Made by a program: the position numbers and the translations under genes. 64,000 nt of DNA from JBDUDK01 sp040002995 (lineage in GTDB: Bacteria; Actinomycetota; Acidimicrobiia; Acidimicrobiales; Ilumatobacteraceae): contig JBDUDK010000033.1 of assembly GCA_040002995.1 (NCBI GenBank), positions 7,029-71,028 of the forward strand, written 5' to 3'. The notes beneath the pieces were generated by a model. The model had not been told where the DNA came from, ran no database searches, and saw nothing but the letters and a program-made list of their open reading frames with translations. Below, one piece after another: positions 7,971 to 17,195 of this stretch (the first letter of the stretch is position 1; the number at the start of each line of letters is the position of its first letter).

Positions 7971-8984
7971 ATGCTGCCCATAGCCCTCGACGCCATGGGC
8001 GGCGACAAGGCTCCCGGCGAGATCGTTGCGGGCGGTCGGCAGGCATTCGATGAGCGCGGCATTCCTGTCGTGCTCGTCGGTCGGGCCGCCGATCTCGGCG
8101 ATGCCCACGGACTCCCCGTCATCGACGCGTCAGAGGTCATCGCCATGGACGAAGACCCCGGCGGCGCGGTGCGGCGCAAGAAGGACTCCTCACTCGTGCG
8201 CGCCGCCGAAGCGGTGCGCGACGGCAAGGCGTCGGCGATGGTCTCGGCCGGCAACACCGGCGCCACGATGGCCAGTGCCCTGCTGCGCATGGGCCGGATC
8301 AAAGGGGTGGCCCGTCCGGCTATCGCCACGCCGATACCGGTGCCCGGCTCCACGCCGACCGTGCTGCTCGACGCGGGGGCCAACGCCGAGTGCCAGCCGG
8401 AGTGGCTCGTCCAGTTCGCTCAGATGGGGTCGGTGTTTTCGCGGAAGCGCTATGGGATCGCCGCGCCAAAGGTCGGTCTCTTGTCGATCGGGGAGGAGGC
8501 CAGCAAAGGGACTCCCCTCGTGAAGGCCACCCATGAGCTGCTCTTGCACGCGTCGGGCATCAACTTCGTCGGCAACGTCGAGGGCCGCGACGTGATGACA
8601 CCGGCCGTCGATGTCGTCGTCACCGACGGCTTCACCGGCAACGTCGTGCTGAAGACGCTCGAGGGTGGGCTCAAGACTCTCGTCGCATCCGTGTTCGCGG
8701 TCTTCGGCGCGACCCCCGAATACAAAGCCGCCGCCGACGTTCTGCTTCCGGGTCTGCTCCCGCTGTACCAGACCCTCGACCCCGACAGCTACGGAGGGGC
8801 GATGCTCCTCGGCCTGAACGGCGTCTGCATCATCAGCCATGGCTCGTCCTCGGCCCGGGCGATTGTGAACGCGCTTCAGGTGGCAAGGGAGATGGTGGAG
8901 GCCGACATCGTCGCCGAACTGACGGCGGCCGTGGCCCCTACCGGACGGCCCTCGATGGAGGGTCTTGACAATCCGCAGCGATAG
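7971..8984 (+). CDS. plsX: Phosphate acyltransferase PlsX
   Basis: A 337-residue peripheral membrane enzyme that converts acyl-ACP and phosphate to acyl-phosphate for PlsY in phospholipid synthesis. LPIALDAMGGDKAPGEIVAG at the N-terminus, SAGNTGATMASAL near residues 91-103 and NVEGRDVM near 203 are family signatures. It is followed by acpP, its substrate carrier, then rnc, the standard bacterial cluster. It starts at ATG 7971, 25 bp after rpmF. Confidence 0.96.
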   Translation: MLPIALDAMGGDKAPGEIVAGGRQAFDERGIPVVLVGRAADLGDAHGLPVIDASEVIAMDEDPGGAVRRKKDSSLVRAAEAVRDGKASAMVSAGNTGATMASALLRMGRIKGVARPAIATPIPVPGSTPTVLLDAGANAECQPEWLVQFAQMGSVFSRKRYGIAAPKVGLLSIGEEASKGTPLVKATHELLLHASGINFVGNVEGRDVMTPAVDVVVTDGFTGNVVLKTLEGGLKTLVASVFAVFGATPEYKAAADVLLPGLLPLYQTLDPDSYGGAMLLGLNGVCIISHGSSSARAIVNALQVAREMVEADIVAELTAAVAPTGRPSMEGLDNPQR

Positions 8985-8988
8985 AATC

Positions 8989-9005
8989 CCGCCCCGTTCG
9001 GGCGG
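8989..9005 (+). terminator. Small GC hairpin between plsX and acpP
   Basis: CCGCCC (8989-8994), loop cgttc, GGGCGG (9000-9005): a perfect 6-bp stem with a 5-nt loop, just after the plsX stop. No U-tract follows, so it is at best a pause, attenuator or RNA-processing signal that could adjust acpP relative to plsX. A TAGAAT element overlaps the plsX stop just upstream. Confidence 0.35.
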
Positions 9006-9038
9006 CCGAAGAGGCCGCGGGAAGATTTGGAGCGTGAA

Positions 9039-9329
9039 GTGCCTGCCGAGACGCATATCGAGCACGGGCCCATGGATCGACAGGCGGTGTTCGAGCTCGT
9101 GCGGGATCGTTTGGCCGACATCTTGGAGATCGAGCCGTCAGCCATCTCCGAAGGTGCCTCGTTTCGCGACGACCTCGAGGCCGATTCGCTCGCGCTGATC
9201 GAGCTGGTCGAGGCGCTCGAAGAAGAACTTGCCGAGCGCTCGGTCGGATTTCACATCGACGACGAAGATCTCGAGGACCTGAAGACGGTGCGGGACGCGG
9301 TCGATTACGTCCACGCGCGAGTCGGGTAA
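9039..9329 (+). CDS. acpP: Acyl carrier protein
   Basis: A four-helix acyl carrier protein, about 96 residues from GTG 9039 or 85 from ATG 9072. The phosphopantetheine attachment motif EADSLALIELVE carries the Ser at residue 50 (GTG numbering). The C-terminus is acidic as usual. I chose GTG 9039 because GGAG is centred 6-7 nt before it; the ATG at 9072 has no such site but would give a more usual ACP length. It is between plsX and rnc and ends with TAA 3 nt before the rnc CTG, in the same reading frame. Confidence 0.9.
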   Translation: MPAETHIEHGPMDRQAVFELVRDRLADILEIEPSAISEGASFRDDLEADSLALIELVEALEEELAERSVGFHIDDEDLEDLKTVRDAVDYVHARVG

Positions 9330-9332
9330 TCC

Positions 9333-10061
9333 CTGTCCACACCATCTGACCTCGAGGCGCTCGCCCGCCGACTCGGCCATACGTTCGCCGACCCTTCGCT
9401 GCTACGCCAGGCTCTCGCCCACCGATCGTGGGTCGCGGAACGAGCCGGTGAAGCGTCGAATGAGCGCCTCGAATTCCTCGGTGATGCCGTCCTTGGGCTC
9501 GCGGTGGCCGACCTTGTTTACAAGCGCTACCCCGACGTGGCCGAGGGTCAGCTGACCGACGCGCGCAAGGCGGTCGTCAACGCCAACGCGCTCGCGGAGC
9601 TGGCCCGCGAACTCGACATCGGCCCCCACATCCTTCTCGGTAAGGGTGAAGCCGCTGCGGGAGGCGCCGACAAGCCGTCGATCCTCTCCGACGCGCTGGA
9701 GGCGATCATCGGAGCCTTCGAACTCGACGGTGGCCCCGAGGTCGCTCGCGACATCGTCCAGTCGTGGATCGCGCCGCGCCTCGACGCCGCCATGAGAGGG
9801 GTGGGCGGCCTCGACCACAAGACCCTTCTCCAGGAGCTGGCCGCTCGTCTCGGGATGGCACCGCCTCAATACCGCATCACCGAGGAGGGACCCGACCACG
9901 CGAAGCGCTTCGCGGCGGTTGTCGTCCTCGCCGGGTGCTCGCACGGTAGGGGAGAAGGCCGTTCGAAGAAGCAGGCCGAGCAGGCCGCGGCCGAGGTGGC
10001 GTTCCGAGCCATGAGCGCCGAGGGCGGCGTCGAAGGCGATCAGGTGCCTGCCGATGCCTGA
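9333..10061 (+). CDS. rnc: Ribonuclease III, apparently initiating at CTG
   Basis: Ribonuclease III cleaves double-stranded RNA, including rRNA precursors. From CTG 9333 it has 242 residues: catalytic domain with the signature NERLEFLGDAVL at 43-54 (Glu47, Asp51), a second acidic cluster SDALEAIIGAFELD near 123, and a C-terminal dsRNA-binding domain about residues 165-235. No ATG, GTG or TTG is in frame between the acpP TAA (9327-9329) and GTG 9504, and starting at 9504 would delete the catalytic signature. CTG 9333 is the only near-cognate start giving a full-length N-terminus. Frame and context (plsX-acpP-rnc-mutM-smc) are otherwise normal. Confidence 0.88.
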   Translation: MSTPSDLEALARRLGHTFADPSLLRQALAHRSWVAERAGEASNERLEFLGDAVLGLAVADLVYKRYPDVAEGQLTDARKAVVNANALAELARELDIGPHILLGKGEAAAGGADKPSILSDALEAIIGAFELDGGPEVARDIVQSWIAPRLDAAMRGVGGLDHKTLLQELAARLGMAPPQYRITEEGPDHAKRFAAVVVLAGCSHGRGEGRSKKQAEQAAAEVAFRAMSAEGGVEGDQVPADA

Positions 10062-10887
10062 GCTGCCGGAAGTGGAAACCATCCGCCACGACCTCGATCG
10101 CGAGATCAGCGGACGCAAGATCAAACTGGTCGAGGTCACCGGCACGCGCTCGGTGCGCCGCGGCACCAAGAAACAGTTCATCGAGCGCCTGCAGGGTACG
10201 AAGATCACCGGAGCCAAGCGGCGGGGGAAGTTCCTTCTCATCACGCTCGATTCCAAAGAGTGGCTAGTGGTGCATCTGCGTATGAGTGGTCAGCTGCTCC
10301 TGGCGCCCGCGAAGGAGGCCAAGCCGAAGCACACCCATGTGGTCATCACGTTCCAGCAAGGTGGCCAGATGCGGTTCGTCGATCCGCGCACGTTCGGAGA
10401 GCTGTTCGTGGTGAGCCCCGACAGCTTGGCCACGGAGGCCCCGGAGCTCACCGAGCTCGGTTTCGACCCCGTCGACGATCCGATCAGTTGGATCAAGTTC
10501 GGCCATCTCCTCCTCGCCAAGCGCATGCGCCTTAAGGAATTCCTCACCGACCAGTCGATCGTGGCCGGCATCGGCAACATCTACAGCGACGAGATCCTCC
10601 ACGCCGCCGGCCTCCGCTACGACCGCACGAGCGATTCGCTCAGCCCTCAGGAAATGCGCCGCCTGTACCGCTCGATGGTCGAGGTGTTGAACGAGGCCAT
10701 CAAGGCGCGCGGGTCCTCGCTCGCCGACGAGCAGTACGTCGATGTGCACGGGAAGGTCGGGGCCTTCCAGGAGCAACACCAGGTGTACGCCAGGGAGGGT
10801 CTGCCCTGCGCCCGCTGCCGCGCCACCATCGAGCGCACCAAGTGGCAGGGCCGCTCCACATTTTATTGCCCTCAGTGCCAGGTCTGA
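10054..10887 (+). CDS. mutM: Formamidopyrimidine-DNA glycosylase
   Basis: A 277-residue base-excision repair enzyme that removes 8-oxoguanine and formamidopyrimidines and nicks the abasic site. It begins MPELPEVETIRHDL: Pro2 is the catalytic nucleophile and Glu3 the acid. It has the helix-two-turn-helix region (DQSIVAGIGNIYSDEILHAAG) and a C-terminal zinc finger, CARC then CPQC, near residues 250-275. Eight bases overlap rnc. The acpP-rnc-mutM-smc order is standard in Actinobacteria. Confidence 0.96.
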   Translation: MPELPEVETIRHDLDREISGRKIKLVEVTGTRSVRRGTKKQFIERLQGTKITGAKRRGKFLLITLDSKEWLVVHLRMSGQLLLAPAKEAKPKHTHVVITFQQGGQMRFVDPRTFGELFVVSPDSLATEAPELTELGFDPVDDPISWIKFGHLLLAKRMRLKEFLTDQSIVAGIGNIYSDEILHAAGLRYDRTSDSLSPQEMRRLYRSMVEVLNEAIKARGSSLADEQYVDVHGKVGAFQEQHQVYAREGLPCARCRATIERTKWQGRSTFYCPQCQV

Positions 10888-10925
10888 CGGTCACGGGAAG
10901 CCCACAGTTGCGCTGACGCGCCCGT

Positions 10926-10931
10926 TAGGGT
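10926..10931 (+). promoter_or_regulatory. Putative -10 element for smc
   Basis: TAGGGT is 12 nt before the smc ATG, with no ribosome-binding site. The seven bases TTAGGGT are shared with the ftsY upstream region. The short predicted leader is about 5 nt. Confidence 0.4.
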
Positions 10932-10943
10932 CGGGGCCCGAAC

Positions 10944-13900
10944 ATGTTTCTTCGCACGCTTACCCTGAAGGGCTTCAAGTCGTTCGCCGAGGCCACCACG
11001 CTGGAGCTCGAGCCGGGTATCACGGTCGTGGTCGGACCGAACGGCAGTGGCAAGAGCAACGTGGTCGACGCGATCGCGTGGGTGCTCGGCGCCCAGGCCC
11101 CGAGCGCGGTCCGCAGCCAGAAGATGGACGACGTCATTTTCGCGGGCACCGCCTCGAAGCCCGCGCTCGGGCGAGCCGAGGTCGAACTCACCATCGACAA
11201 CTCTGCGGGGCTGCTCCCGATCGACTTCACCGAGGTCACCGTTAGTCGCACGCTCTGGCGCACCGGTGAGAGCGAATACGCGGTCAACGGCGTTCCGTGT
11301 CGTTTGCTCGATATCCAGGAGTTGCTCTCCGACTCTGGTGTCGGGCGCCAGCAGCACGTGATCGTGTCACAGGGCCAGATCGATGGGGTGTTGAACGCGC
11401 GGGCCGAGGAGCGCAGGGCGATCGTGGAGGAGGCGGCCGGTGTCCTGAAGTACCGCAAGCGCAAGGAGCGCGCCGAGCGCCGCTTAGAGGCCACCGAGGC
11501 CAACCTCGTGCGGGTGCAGGATCTCTTGCGCGAGGTTCGTCGTCAGCTCCGCCCGCTTGAACGCCAAGCCGAAGCCGCCCGCCGCCACGGCGATTTGGTT
11601 ACCGAGCTTCGCGCCCTGCGGATCTTCCTGGTCGGCCGAGAGATCTCCGGCTATCAAACGCGCATCGCCGCGCTGGCGGGCGAGCTGGCCAGCTATGCGC
11701 GCTCGGAGGCCGACCTCAAGGCCCGGCTCGCGCACCTCGACACGGAAGTGCTCGCCGCAGAGGCTCGCCTCAGCGCGCACGGCGCCCTCGATCTCGGCGA
11801 TGCGCTCATGCGCGCGGAGCAGCTACGCGAGCGGGCCAGAGGCTTGGCCGGTGTACTCGCCGAGCGGCGGCGCAGCCTCGAGCGTGACCGTGGCGCGTTG
11901 CTCGCCGACGACGTCCTCGCCAACCTTGAAGCCGAAGCCGCGGGACTACGCGCGCAACTTGAAGAGGTCGAGCGTGAGGCGCTCGCGCTGGATCCGGCGG
12001 CCGGAGAACTGGCGCGCCGAGAAGCAGAACTGGCCGAAGCCCGCAGTTCGCTGGACGGTTCCTGGACCGGCGCGGTGCCCGCGTCGTCGACCGCGGCCGC
12101 CGAGGCTCGCGGCGAGCTGGCGGCGCTACGCACCTCGGTCGAACGAGGACTCGACGACGCGGCACGCGCTGCCAACCAGGCGCAGCTCTTCGCCGAGCGA
12201 GCCACCCTCCTCGATGATGACGCCGCTCGCCGTCGCGAGGAATGCGATGCCGCCCAAGCGACCGAGGCGGCCGTGGTGGCCGACCTCCAGCGCGCCGAGG
12301 CGGCTCGTACCGCGGCCGAACTCGTGCTCGAGAACGCCGAGGCCACCCATCGATCACTCGTCACCGAGTTCAGCGGCTGGGAAGCGCGGGCCGACGCGCT
12401 GGCCCTTGCGCTCGAGGAGGCCGGGGCGCGCGCCGGGGTCGCCCGCCTCGCCGGTGTCGACGGGGTGCTCGGCACTCTCCTCGATCTGGTCGAGATCGAC
12501 GACGGATGGGAAGCCGCATTCGAGGCCGCGGCCGGTGAGGCGCTGGTGGCTGTCGTCGTGCGCGATCGCGACACGGCGCGCCGTGCGCTGCGAGCGCTTC
12601 ACGAGGGAGATGCCTCGGGCGCCGTGCTCGCCCTCGGAGCGTTGGCGCCGCCGGCCTTCACTCACGGGTTCGGTTCGGTTTCGGTGCGGGCCCATGTGCG
12701 CGGCCGAGAGCCCGGAGTCGACACCCTGCTCGACCACCTCGTCGGCGCAGCCGTCGTCGTAGACGGTGGATGGGAAGCCGCGCTCGACGAGATTGTGGCC
12801 CGACCGGGTGTCGTGGCGGTCACCCGATCGGGCGACCGCTTCGCTGACGATGGTTGGCGCCTCGGCGGCGCGCGTGCCGGCGCCACCGCCGCCGCTTTGG
12901 AACAGGCCCGCGATCGCGCGGCGATCGCGGCCACGGCTGCCGAGCGAGCCACCGCCGATCTCGATCGAGCTCGGTCGTCGCTGCAGGCGGCACGCGCCGC
13001 CGAGGCCGAACTGGCTCGCAGACTCGACACCACCGACGCTCGCTTCACGGCCTCCACGGACAACCTGCAAAAGGTCTTGGCCGAACGGCGCGACGTCGAC
13101 ATCGAACTCGAAGCTCTCGCCCGTAGCACGGTCGAGATCGACGCCCGTCTCGAACGCGAACGTCGTCGCATCAGCGAGCTCGACTCCGTCCTGCCGGGCC
13201 TCGAGGCTGATGAAGGAGCAGAGGCCGAACAGGCCCGGGCCCTTCAGGCGGCACGCGCACGAGTCGACGAGCTTGAGTCGCGCCTTGCCACCACACGCAC
13301 TGAGCACGAGGTGCGTATCGCCACCGTGAACGAACGCCGGCAGTTTCTCACGCATCGTCTCATCGAGCTCGAGGACCGCCTCGAGGCTGACGCCTCCGAA
13401 CGCGTCCTGGCGAGTGAGCGGCGCACACGGGTCGAGCAGGCCCTCACCGCCGTTGATCGGCTTCACGCGGTTGTGGCCGCCCACACGGCCACACTCGACG
13501 GGCATCTGGCTGAATTGCTCGGTGAGCGCCAGCGACAGACCGACGCCGCCCGCGCGGTGGCCGAGGCGCTCGACCAACTGCGCCGCGCCCGCACCGACGC
13601 GGAGCGGGCCCTCGAAGAGACGCGCGAACGATCCCGCCGCAGCGAGCTCGAAGAGGCCGAGGTGAAGATGCGCCTCGAACAGGCGTTGCACACGGTGCGC
13701 GCCGAGCTCGATACCGAACCCGACGTCGCGATGGCGGCTGAGCTCCCGCCGCTGCCGGAGGGGACGAACGCGGCGGCGCGCGTGCGCGAACTCGACCGCG
13801 AGCTTCGGCTCATGGGCCCTATCAACCCGCTCGCGCTCGAAGAGTTCAATGCGTTGCAGGAACGCCACACTTTCCTCGAGACGCAACTCGAAGACGTCCG

Positions 13901-14414
13901 CAGCAGCCGGCGCGACTTGCAGCGGGTGATCACCGCGATCGACGGCGAGATCCAGAGCGTCTTCGCCGGGGCCTTTGCCGATGTGGCCGTGAACTTCGAG
14001 CAGCTGTTCTCCACGCTATTCCCTGGCGGCGCAGGCAAGCTCATACTCACCGACCCCGACAACCTCCTCGATACCGGCATCGAGGTCGAGGCCAAGCCGT
14101 CGGGCAAGAACGTGAAGAAGTTGTCGCTGCTGTCGGGCGGCGAGCGGTCGCTCACGGCGCTCGCCTTCTTGTTCGCGGTGTTCCGCAGCCGCCCGTCGCC
14201 GTTCTATGTGATGGACGAGGTCGAGGCCGCGCTCGACGATGTCAACCTGCACCGGTTCCTCGCGCTGTTGAGCGAGTTCCGTGAAGAGGCCCAGCTCATC
14301 GTCGTCAGTCATCAAAAGCGCACGATGGAGGCGGCCGATTGCCTCCTGGGTATCACGATGCAGTCGGGCGGTTCGTCGAAGGTGATCAGCGAGCGGGTCA
14401 GCGCCGACGTGTGA
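10944..14414 (+). CDS. smc: Chromosome segregation protein SMC
   Basis: A 1156-residue structural-maintenance-of-chromosomes ATPase that compacts and individualises chromosomes with ScpAB. The N-terminal head has Walker A GPNGSGKSN at residues 31-39 and QQHVIVSQGQID around 132. Coiled-coil arms flank a hinge at roughly 500-640 (GVDGVLGTLLDLVEIDDGWE onward). The C-terminal head has the ABC signature LSGGERSLTALAF near 1062 and Walker B FYVMDEVEAALDD near 1088. Length is normal. ScpA and ScpB are not in the window. Confidence 0.97.
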   Translation: MFLRTLTLKGFKSFAEATTLELEPGITVVVGPNGSGKSNVVDAIAWVLGAQAPSAVRSQKMDDVIFAGTASKPALGRAEVELTIDNSAGLLPIDFTEVTVSRTLWRTGESEYAVNGVPCRLLDIQELLSDSGVGRQQHVIVSQGQIDGVLNARAEERRAIVEEAAGVLKYRKRKERAERRLEATEANLVRVQDLLREVRRQLRPLERQAEAARRHGDLVTELRALRIFLVGREISGYQTRIAALAGELASYARSEADLKARLAHLDTEVLAAEARLSAHGALDLGDALMRAEQLRERARGLAGVLAERRRSLERDRGALLADDVLANLEAEAAGLRAQLEEVEREALALDPAAGELARREAELAEARSSLDGSWTGAVPASSTAAAEARGELAALRTSVERGLDDAARAANQAQLFAERATLLDDDAARRREECDAAQATEAAVVADLQRAEAARTAAELVLENAEATHRSLVTEFSGWEARADALALALEEAGARAGVARLAGVDGVLGTLLDLVEIDDGWEAAFEAAAGEALVAVVVRDRDTARRALRALHEGDASGAVLALGALAPPAFTHGFGSVSVRAHVRGREPGVDTLLDHLVGAAVVVDGGWEAALDEIVARPGVVAVTRSGDRFADDGWRLGGARAGATAAALEQARDRAAIAATAAERATADLDRARSSLQAARAAEAELARRLDTTDARFTASTDNLQKVLAERRDVDIELEALARSTVEIDARLERERRRISELDSVLPGLEADEGAEAEQARALQAARARVDELESRLATTRTEHEVRIATVNERRQFLTHRLIELEDRLEADASERVLASERRTRVEQALTAVDRLHAVVAAHTATLDGHLAELLGERQRQTDAARAVAEALDQLRRARTDAERALEETRERSRRSELEEAEVKMRLEQALHTVRAELDTEPDVAMAAELPPLPEGTNAAARVRELDRELRLMGPINPLALEEFNALQERHTFLETQLEDVRSSRRDLQRVITAIDGEIQSVFAGAFADVAVNFEQLFSTLFPGGAGKLILTDPDNLLDTGIEVEAKPSGKNVKKLSLLSGGERSLTALAFLFAVFRSRPSPFYVMDEVEAALDDVNLHRFLALLSEFREEAQLIVVSHQKRTMEAADCLLGITMQSGGSSKVISERVSADV

Positions 14415-14433
14415 CCGGCTGACCGGTCGTGAT

Positions 14434-14439
14434 TAGGGT
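14434..14439 (+). promoter_or_regulatory. Putative leaderless -10 element for ftsY
   Basis: TAGGGT is 8 nt before the ftsY ATG with no Shine-Dalgarno sequence. Two direct repeats of TGACCGG (14412-14426 region) lie just upstream. Confidence 0.5.
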
Positions 14440-14447
14440 CGCCCCCG

Positions 14448-15572
14448 ATGGTGCCCATCATCCTCCTGATCCTCGCGGTGGTTGTCCTCATCGGCGGCCT
14501 TGCAGTCGTCGCTGTGAACCGCAGCCGCGGCGGCCCCGCCGAGTCTCGAGCGCCGAGGGCACCGCACGCACCTCGTCCCCATATCCCGACGCCGGTTATC
14601 GACGAGCTGCCGGTCATCGACGCGGAAGAGGAGGCCGAGGTCGTCGGCCACGAGGCTCAGGCGCTGCTCGAGCGGCCGCGCTTCCGCGATCGCTTGGGCA
14701 AAGCCCGGTCGACACTGGCCGGTGCGTTCTCGTCACTGCGCGCCACAGGTATCAGCGACGAGAACTGGGACAACCTCGAGGCGGCGCTGTATGCCGCCGA
14801 CGTCGGCCCTCGTCTCACCGCCGAACTGCTCGACGGGGTGAGGGACAAGGTTAAGGCCGACAAGATCACCGATCCCGAGCAAGTCCTCGGGCTCCTCAAG
14901 GCCGATATCCGTGCCCAGTTCGGCGACGTCGACCGCGGGCTCGCGCTCGAGCCCGAACCGGGAGCTCCCGACGTGTGGCTGTTCGTTGGGGTCAATGGCG
15001 TCGGCAAAACCACAACCATCGGCAAGGTCGCGTCGTGGCTCATCGGTGAAGGCCGCACGGTGGTGCTCGCCGCGGGCGACACCTTTCGTGCCGCGGCGGC
15101 TGAGCAGCTCACCGCGTGGGCCGAGCGTTCGGGGGCCGAGGTCGTACGGGGCAACGAGGGCGGCGATCCGAGTGCGGTGATCTTCGACGCCGTCCAACGC
15201 GCCGCAGCTAGGAACGCCGATCTCGTGCTGGCCGACACCGCGGGCCGGTTGCACACGAAGGTGAACCTGATGGAGGAGCTGCGCAAGGTACGTCGGGTGG
15301 CCGAGAAAGAGAACGGCCGCGTCACCGAAGTGCTCCTCGTGCTTGATGCGGTGACGGGACAAAACGGGCTGGCCCAAGCCCGTGAGTTCCTCGAGGCCGT
15401 GGAAGTGACGGGAGTGGTGCTCACCAAACTCGACGGCTCGGCCAAAGGGGGCATCGTCCTTGCTATCGAGAGCGAGCTCGGCATCCCCGTGAAGCTCGTG
15501 GGGCTTGGGGAAGCGATCGGCGACCTCGTCGCGTTCGACCCCGATGAGTTCGTCGACGCCCTCTTTGCCTAG
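14448..15572 (+). CDS. ftsY: Signal recognition particle receptor FtsY
   Basis: A 374-residue SRP receptor GTPase that docks ribosome-SRP complexes at the membrane. Residues 3-24 form an N-terminal membrane helix (MVPIILLILAVVVLIGGLAV), followed by an acidic/Pro linker. The NG domain begins about residue 75; G1 GVNGVGKTTT near 180, DTAGRLH near 262 and TKLDGSAKGG near 325. The usual smc-ftsY order is kept. The partner ffh is 3 kb downstream, separated by two secreted-protein genes. Confidence 0.96.
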   Translation: MVPIILLILAVVVLIGGLAVVAVNRSRGGPAESRAPRAPHAPRPHIPTPVIDELPVIDAEEEAEVVGHEAQALLERPRFRDRLGKARSTLAGAFSSLRATGISDENWDNLEAALYAADVGPRLTAELLDGVRDKVKADKITDPEQVLGLLKADIRAQFGDVDRGLALEPEPGAPDVWLFVGVNGVGKTTTIGKVASWLIGEGRTVVLAAGDTFRAAAAEQLTAWAERSGAEVVRGNEGGDPSAVIFDAVQRAAARNADLVLADTAGRLHTKVNLMEELRKVRRVAEKENGRVTEVLLVLDAVTGQNGLAQAREFLEAVEVTGVVLTKLDGSAKGGIVLAIESELGIPVKLVGLGEAIGDLVAFDPDEFVDALFA

Positions 15573-15663
15573 CCGCCGAGCTTCTGGAGGAAAAAGGGCG
15601 CACAATCCTGGGAACCGCAGCCCGGGGCACCGTCGTCATAGACGGGACGAGGAGGTCGGCTAG

Positions 15664-17187
15664 ATGAGACAGCGCGTATTGGTGTCGGCGTCGGCGGTGG
15701 CTCTAGTGGCCCTGGCGGCCGGCGGAGCGGCTCTCGCGCTTCGGGGCAACGACTCGCACACCCCCAGGACGATCATGGTGCAGAGCTCGCAAGGCGGAGC
15801 GCCCGCCGAGGCCAAGTTGTCAGCCGACACCGCGTCTGGGACGGCGATGCCGTATCAGAACATGAACTTCGTCCTCAGTGGCGACCTGCCGGCGCTCGAC
15901 GGCGATCGACCCGCGTTCCACTTCGCGGCGAACCCCACGGCTGACCCGGCCGCGGTCGCCGCACTGGCCAAGACATTCGGGCTCGACGGCGACGTCAAGA
16001 CGGTCGAAGGCGGCTGGCAGGTAGGCGATCCGTCGACCGGTCCCGGCCTGTTCGTCAACAAGGCAGCCGGCCTCCCGTGGTACTTCTCGAACTATGCGGA
16101 ATTGAAGGGCGGCTATGCGTGCGCTTCGGCCGGGGGGGTGGCGCCCGAGGGTGATGTCGTTGATGTCACCACGACCACCGTCGCACTGCCGCCTGAGTGT
16201 GTGCCCCCACCCGCTCCGACTGGCGTCCCGACAAAGGATGAGGCCTTCGCGAAGGCCACTGATCTCCTCACAACCCTCGGCGCCGACACCGGCGCGCTCA
16301 CGATTACCGCGAACGCCAGCGAATGGTCGGCCGACGTGCAGGCGGTGCCGAGCCTCGATGGCATCGCCACGCCCAGCCTGACGATGTCAGTCGGATTCGG
16401 TGGCGAAGGCAAGGTTCAGTACGCCAACGGTTTCCTGCTCGCGCCCGAGAAGGCCGACAGCTATCCCCGCATCGGGACCGCCAAGGCATTCGACGCGTTG
16501 AAGGCGGGCAAAGGAATGACGGGCTGGTTCGCCTACGGCGGGCCGATGATGCGCAACAGCGTGGCGTCGGGCGCGCCAGGGCCGGTGACATCCGCCATCG
16601 CGGTCAGCGACAGCGCGTCGGGTTCCGAAACGGTGTGCGCCGCCGACGCGCCTCTCGACCCGACCTTTGACTCAGCCGCGTCCCCGACCACCACGATGCC
16701 GGTGTGCAGCACCGCCCCTGCTGTGGAGTGCCTGGCCCCGACGCCCCCTCCCTCGGCGGTCGGTGACAAGGGGGTCGCCACGGCCTATCAGGCGTGTGGG
16801 CCGGTCGAGTGCTTTGGCGGGCCCGCCACCACGATTCCCGATACGGCTCCGGCCGACGTCACCGCCGAGCCCGCGCTCGCGCCCGCTTGCCCCGAGCCCC
16901 TGCCCCCGGAGGTGACCACGCCTCCGGAACCGATGACGGTCACGATCACCGGCGTGCACGAGACGCTCGTTCCCCTTATGGGTGCCGATGGCTCCATGTG
17001 GTTCCTGCCCGGTTACGAGTTCACCACGGGCGACGGCGGGACCTGGCCGGTTCTGGCGATCGACGAGTCGTTTGTCCAGCAGGTGGCACCGACCCAGCCG
17101 ATCCCCGAAAGGGCGACGAGTGTGGTCGGCACAGTCGTCGATACTCCCAGCTTGGAGGCCACGACCGCGCCGAACACCGGCGGCTGA
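15664..17187 (+). CDS. Secreted or membrane-anchored protein of unknown function, first of a tandem pair
   Basis: A 507-residue exported protein. Residues 1-25 form a signal peptide or anchor (MRQRVLVSASAVALVALAAG). The body has a block beginning NFVLSGDLPALDGDRP, then LAKTFGLDGDV and GGWQVGD, repeated in the next gene. A Thr/Pro/Cys-rich linker about 320-420 contains many Cys. The C-terminal VTITGVHETLVPLMGADGS segment ends in a strand-rich domain with DGGTWPVLAIDESF. I recognise no enzymatic motif. GAGGAGG lies 9 nt before the ATG. It is inserted between ftsY and ffh, 8 bp from its paralogue. The C-rich linker is absent in the second copy. Confidence 0.8.
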   Translation: MRQRVLVSASAVALVALAAGGAALALRGNDSHTPRTIMVQSSQGGAPAEAKLSADTASGTAMPYQNMNFVLSGDLPALDGDRPAFHFAANPTADPAAVAALAKTFGLDGDVKTVEGGWQVGDPSTGPGLFVNKAAGLPWYFSNYAELKGGYACASAGGVAPEGDVVDVTTTTVALPPECVPPPAPTGVPTKDEAFAKATDLLTTLGADTGALTITANASEWSADVQAVPSLDGIATPSLTMSVGFGGEGKVQYANGFLLAPEKADSYPRIGTAKAFDALKAGKGMTGWFAYGGPMMRNSVASGAPGPVTSAIAVSDSASGSETVCAADAPLDPTFDSAASPTTTMPVCSTAPAVECLAPTPPPSAVGDKGVATAYQACGPVECFGGPATTIPDTAPADVTAEPALAPACPEPLPPEVTTPPEPMTVTITGVHETLVPLMGADGSMWFLPGYEFTTGDGGTWPVLAIDESFVQQVAPTQPIPERATSVVGTVVDTPSLEATTAPNTGG

Positions 17188-17195
17188 TCACCGCA

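Noticed and set aside
8965..8987. TTGACA and TAGAAT before acpP as a sigma-70 promoter
   Set aside because: Spacing between the two hexamers is only 11 nt, well below the 16-18 nt needed, and the first is inside plsX.
12354..13886. 510-codon minus-strand open frame inside smc
   Set aside because: Antisense to the coiled-coil part of SMC, compositionally biased, no ribosome-binding site; a shadow of the real gene.
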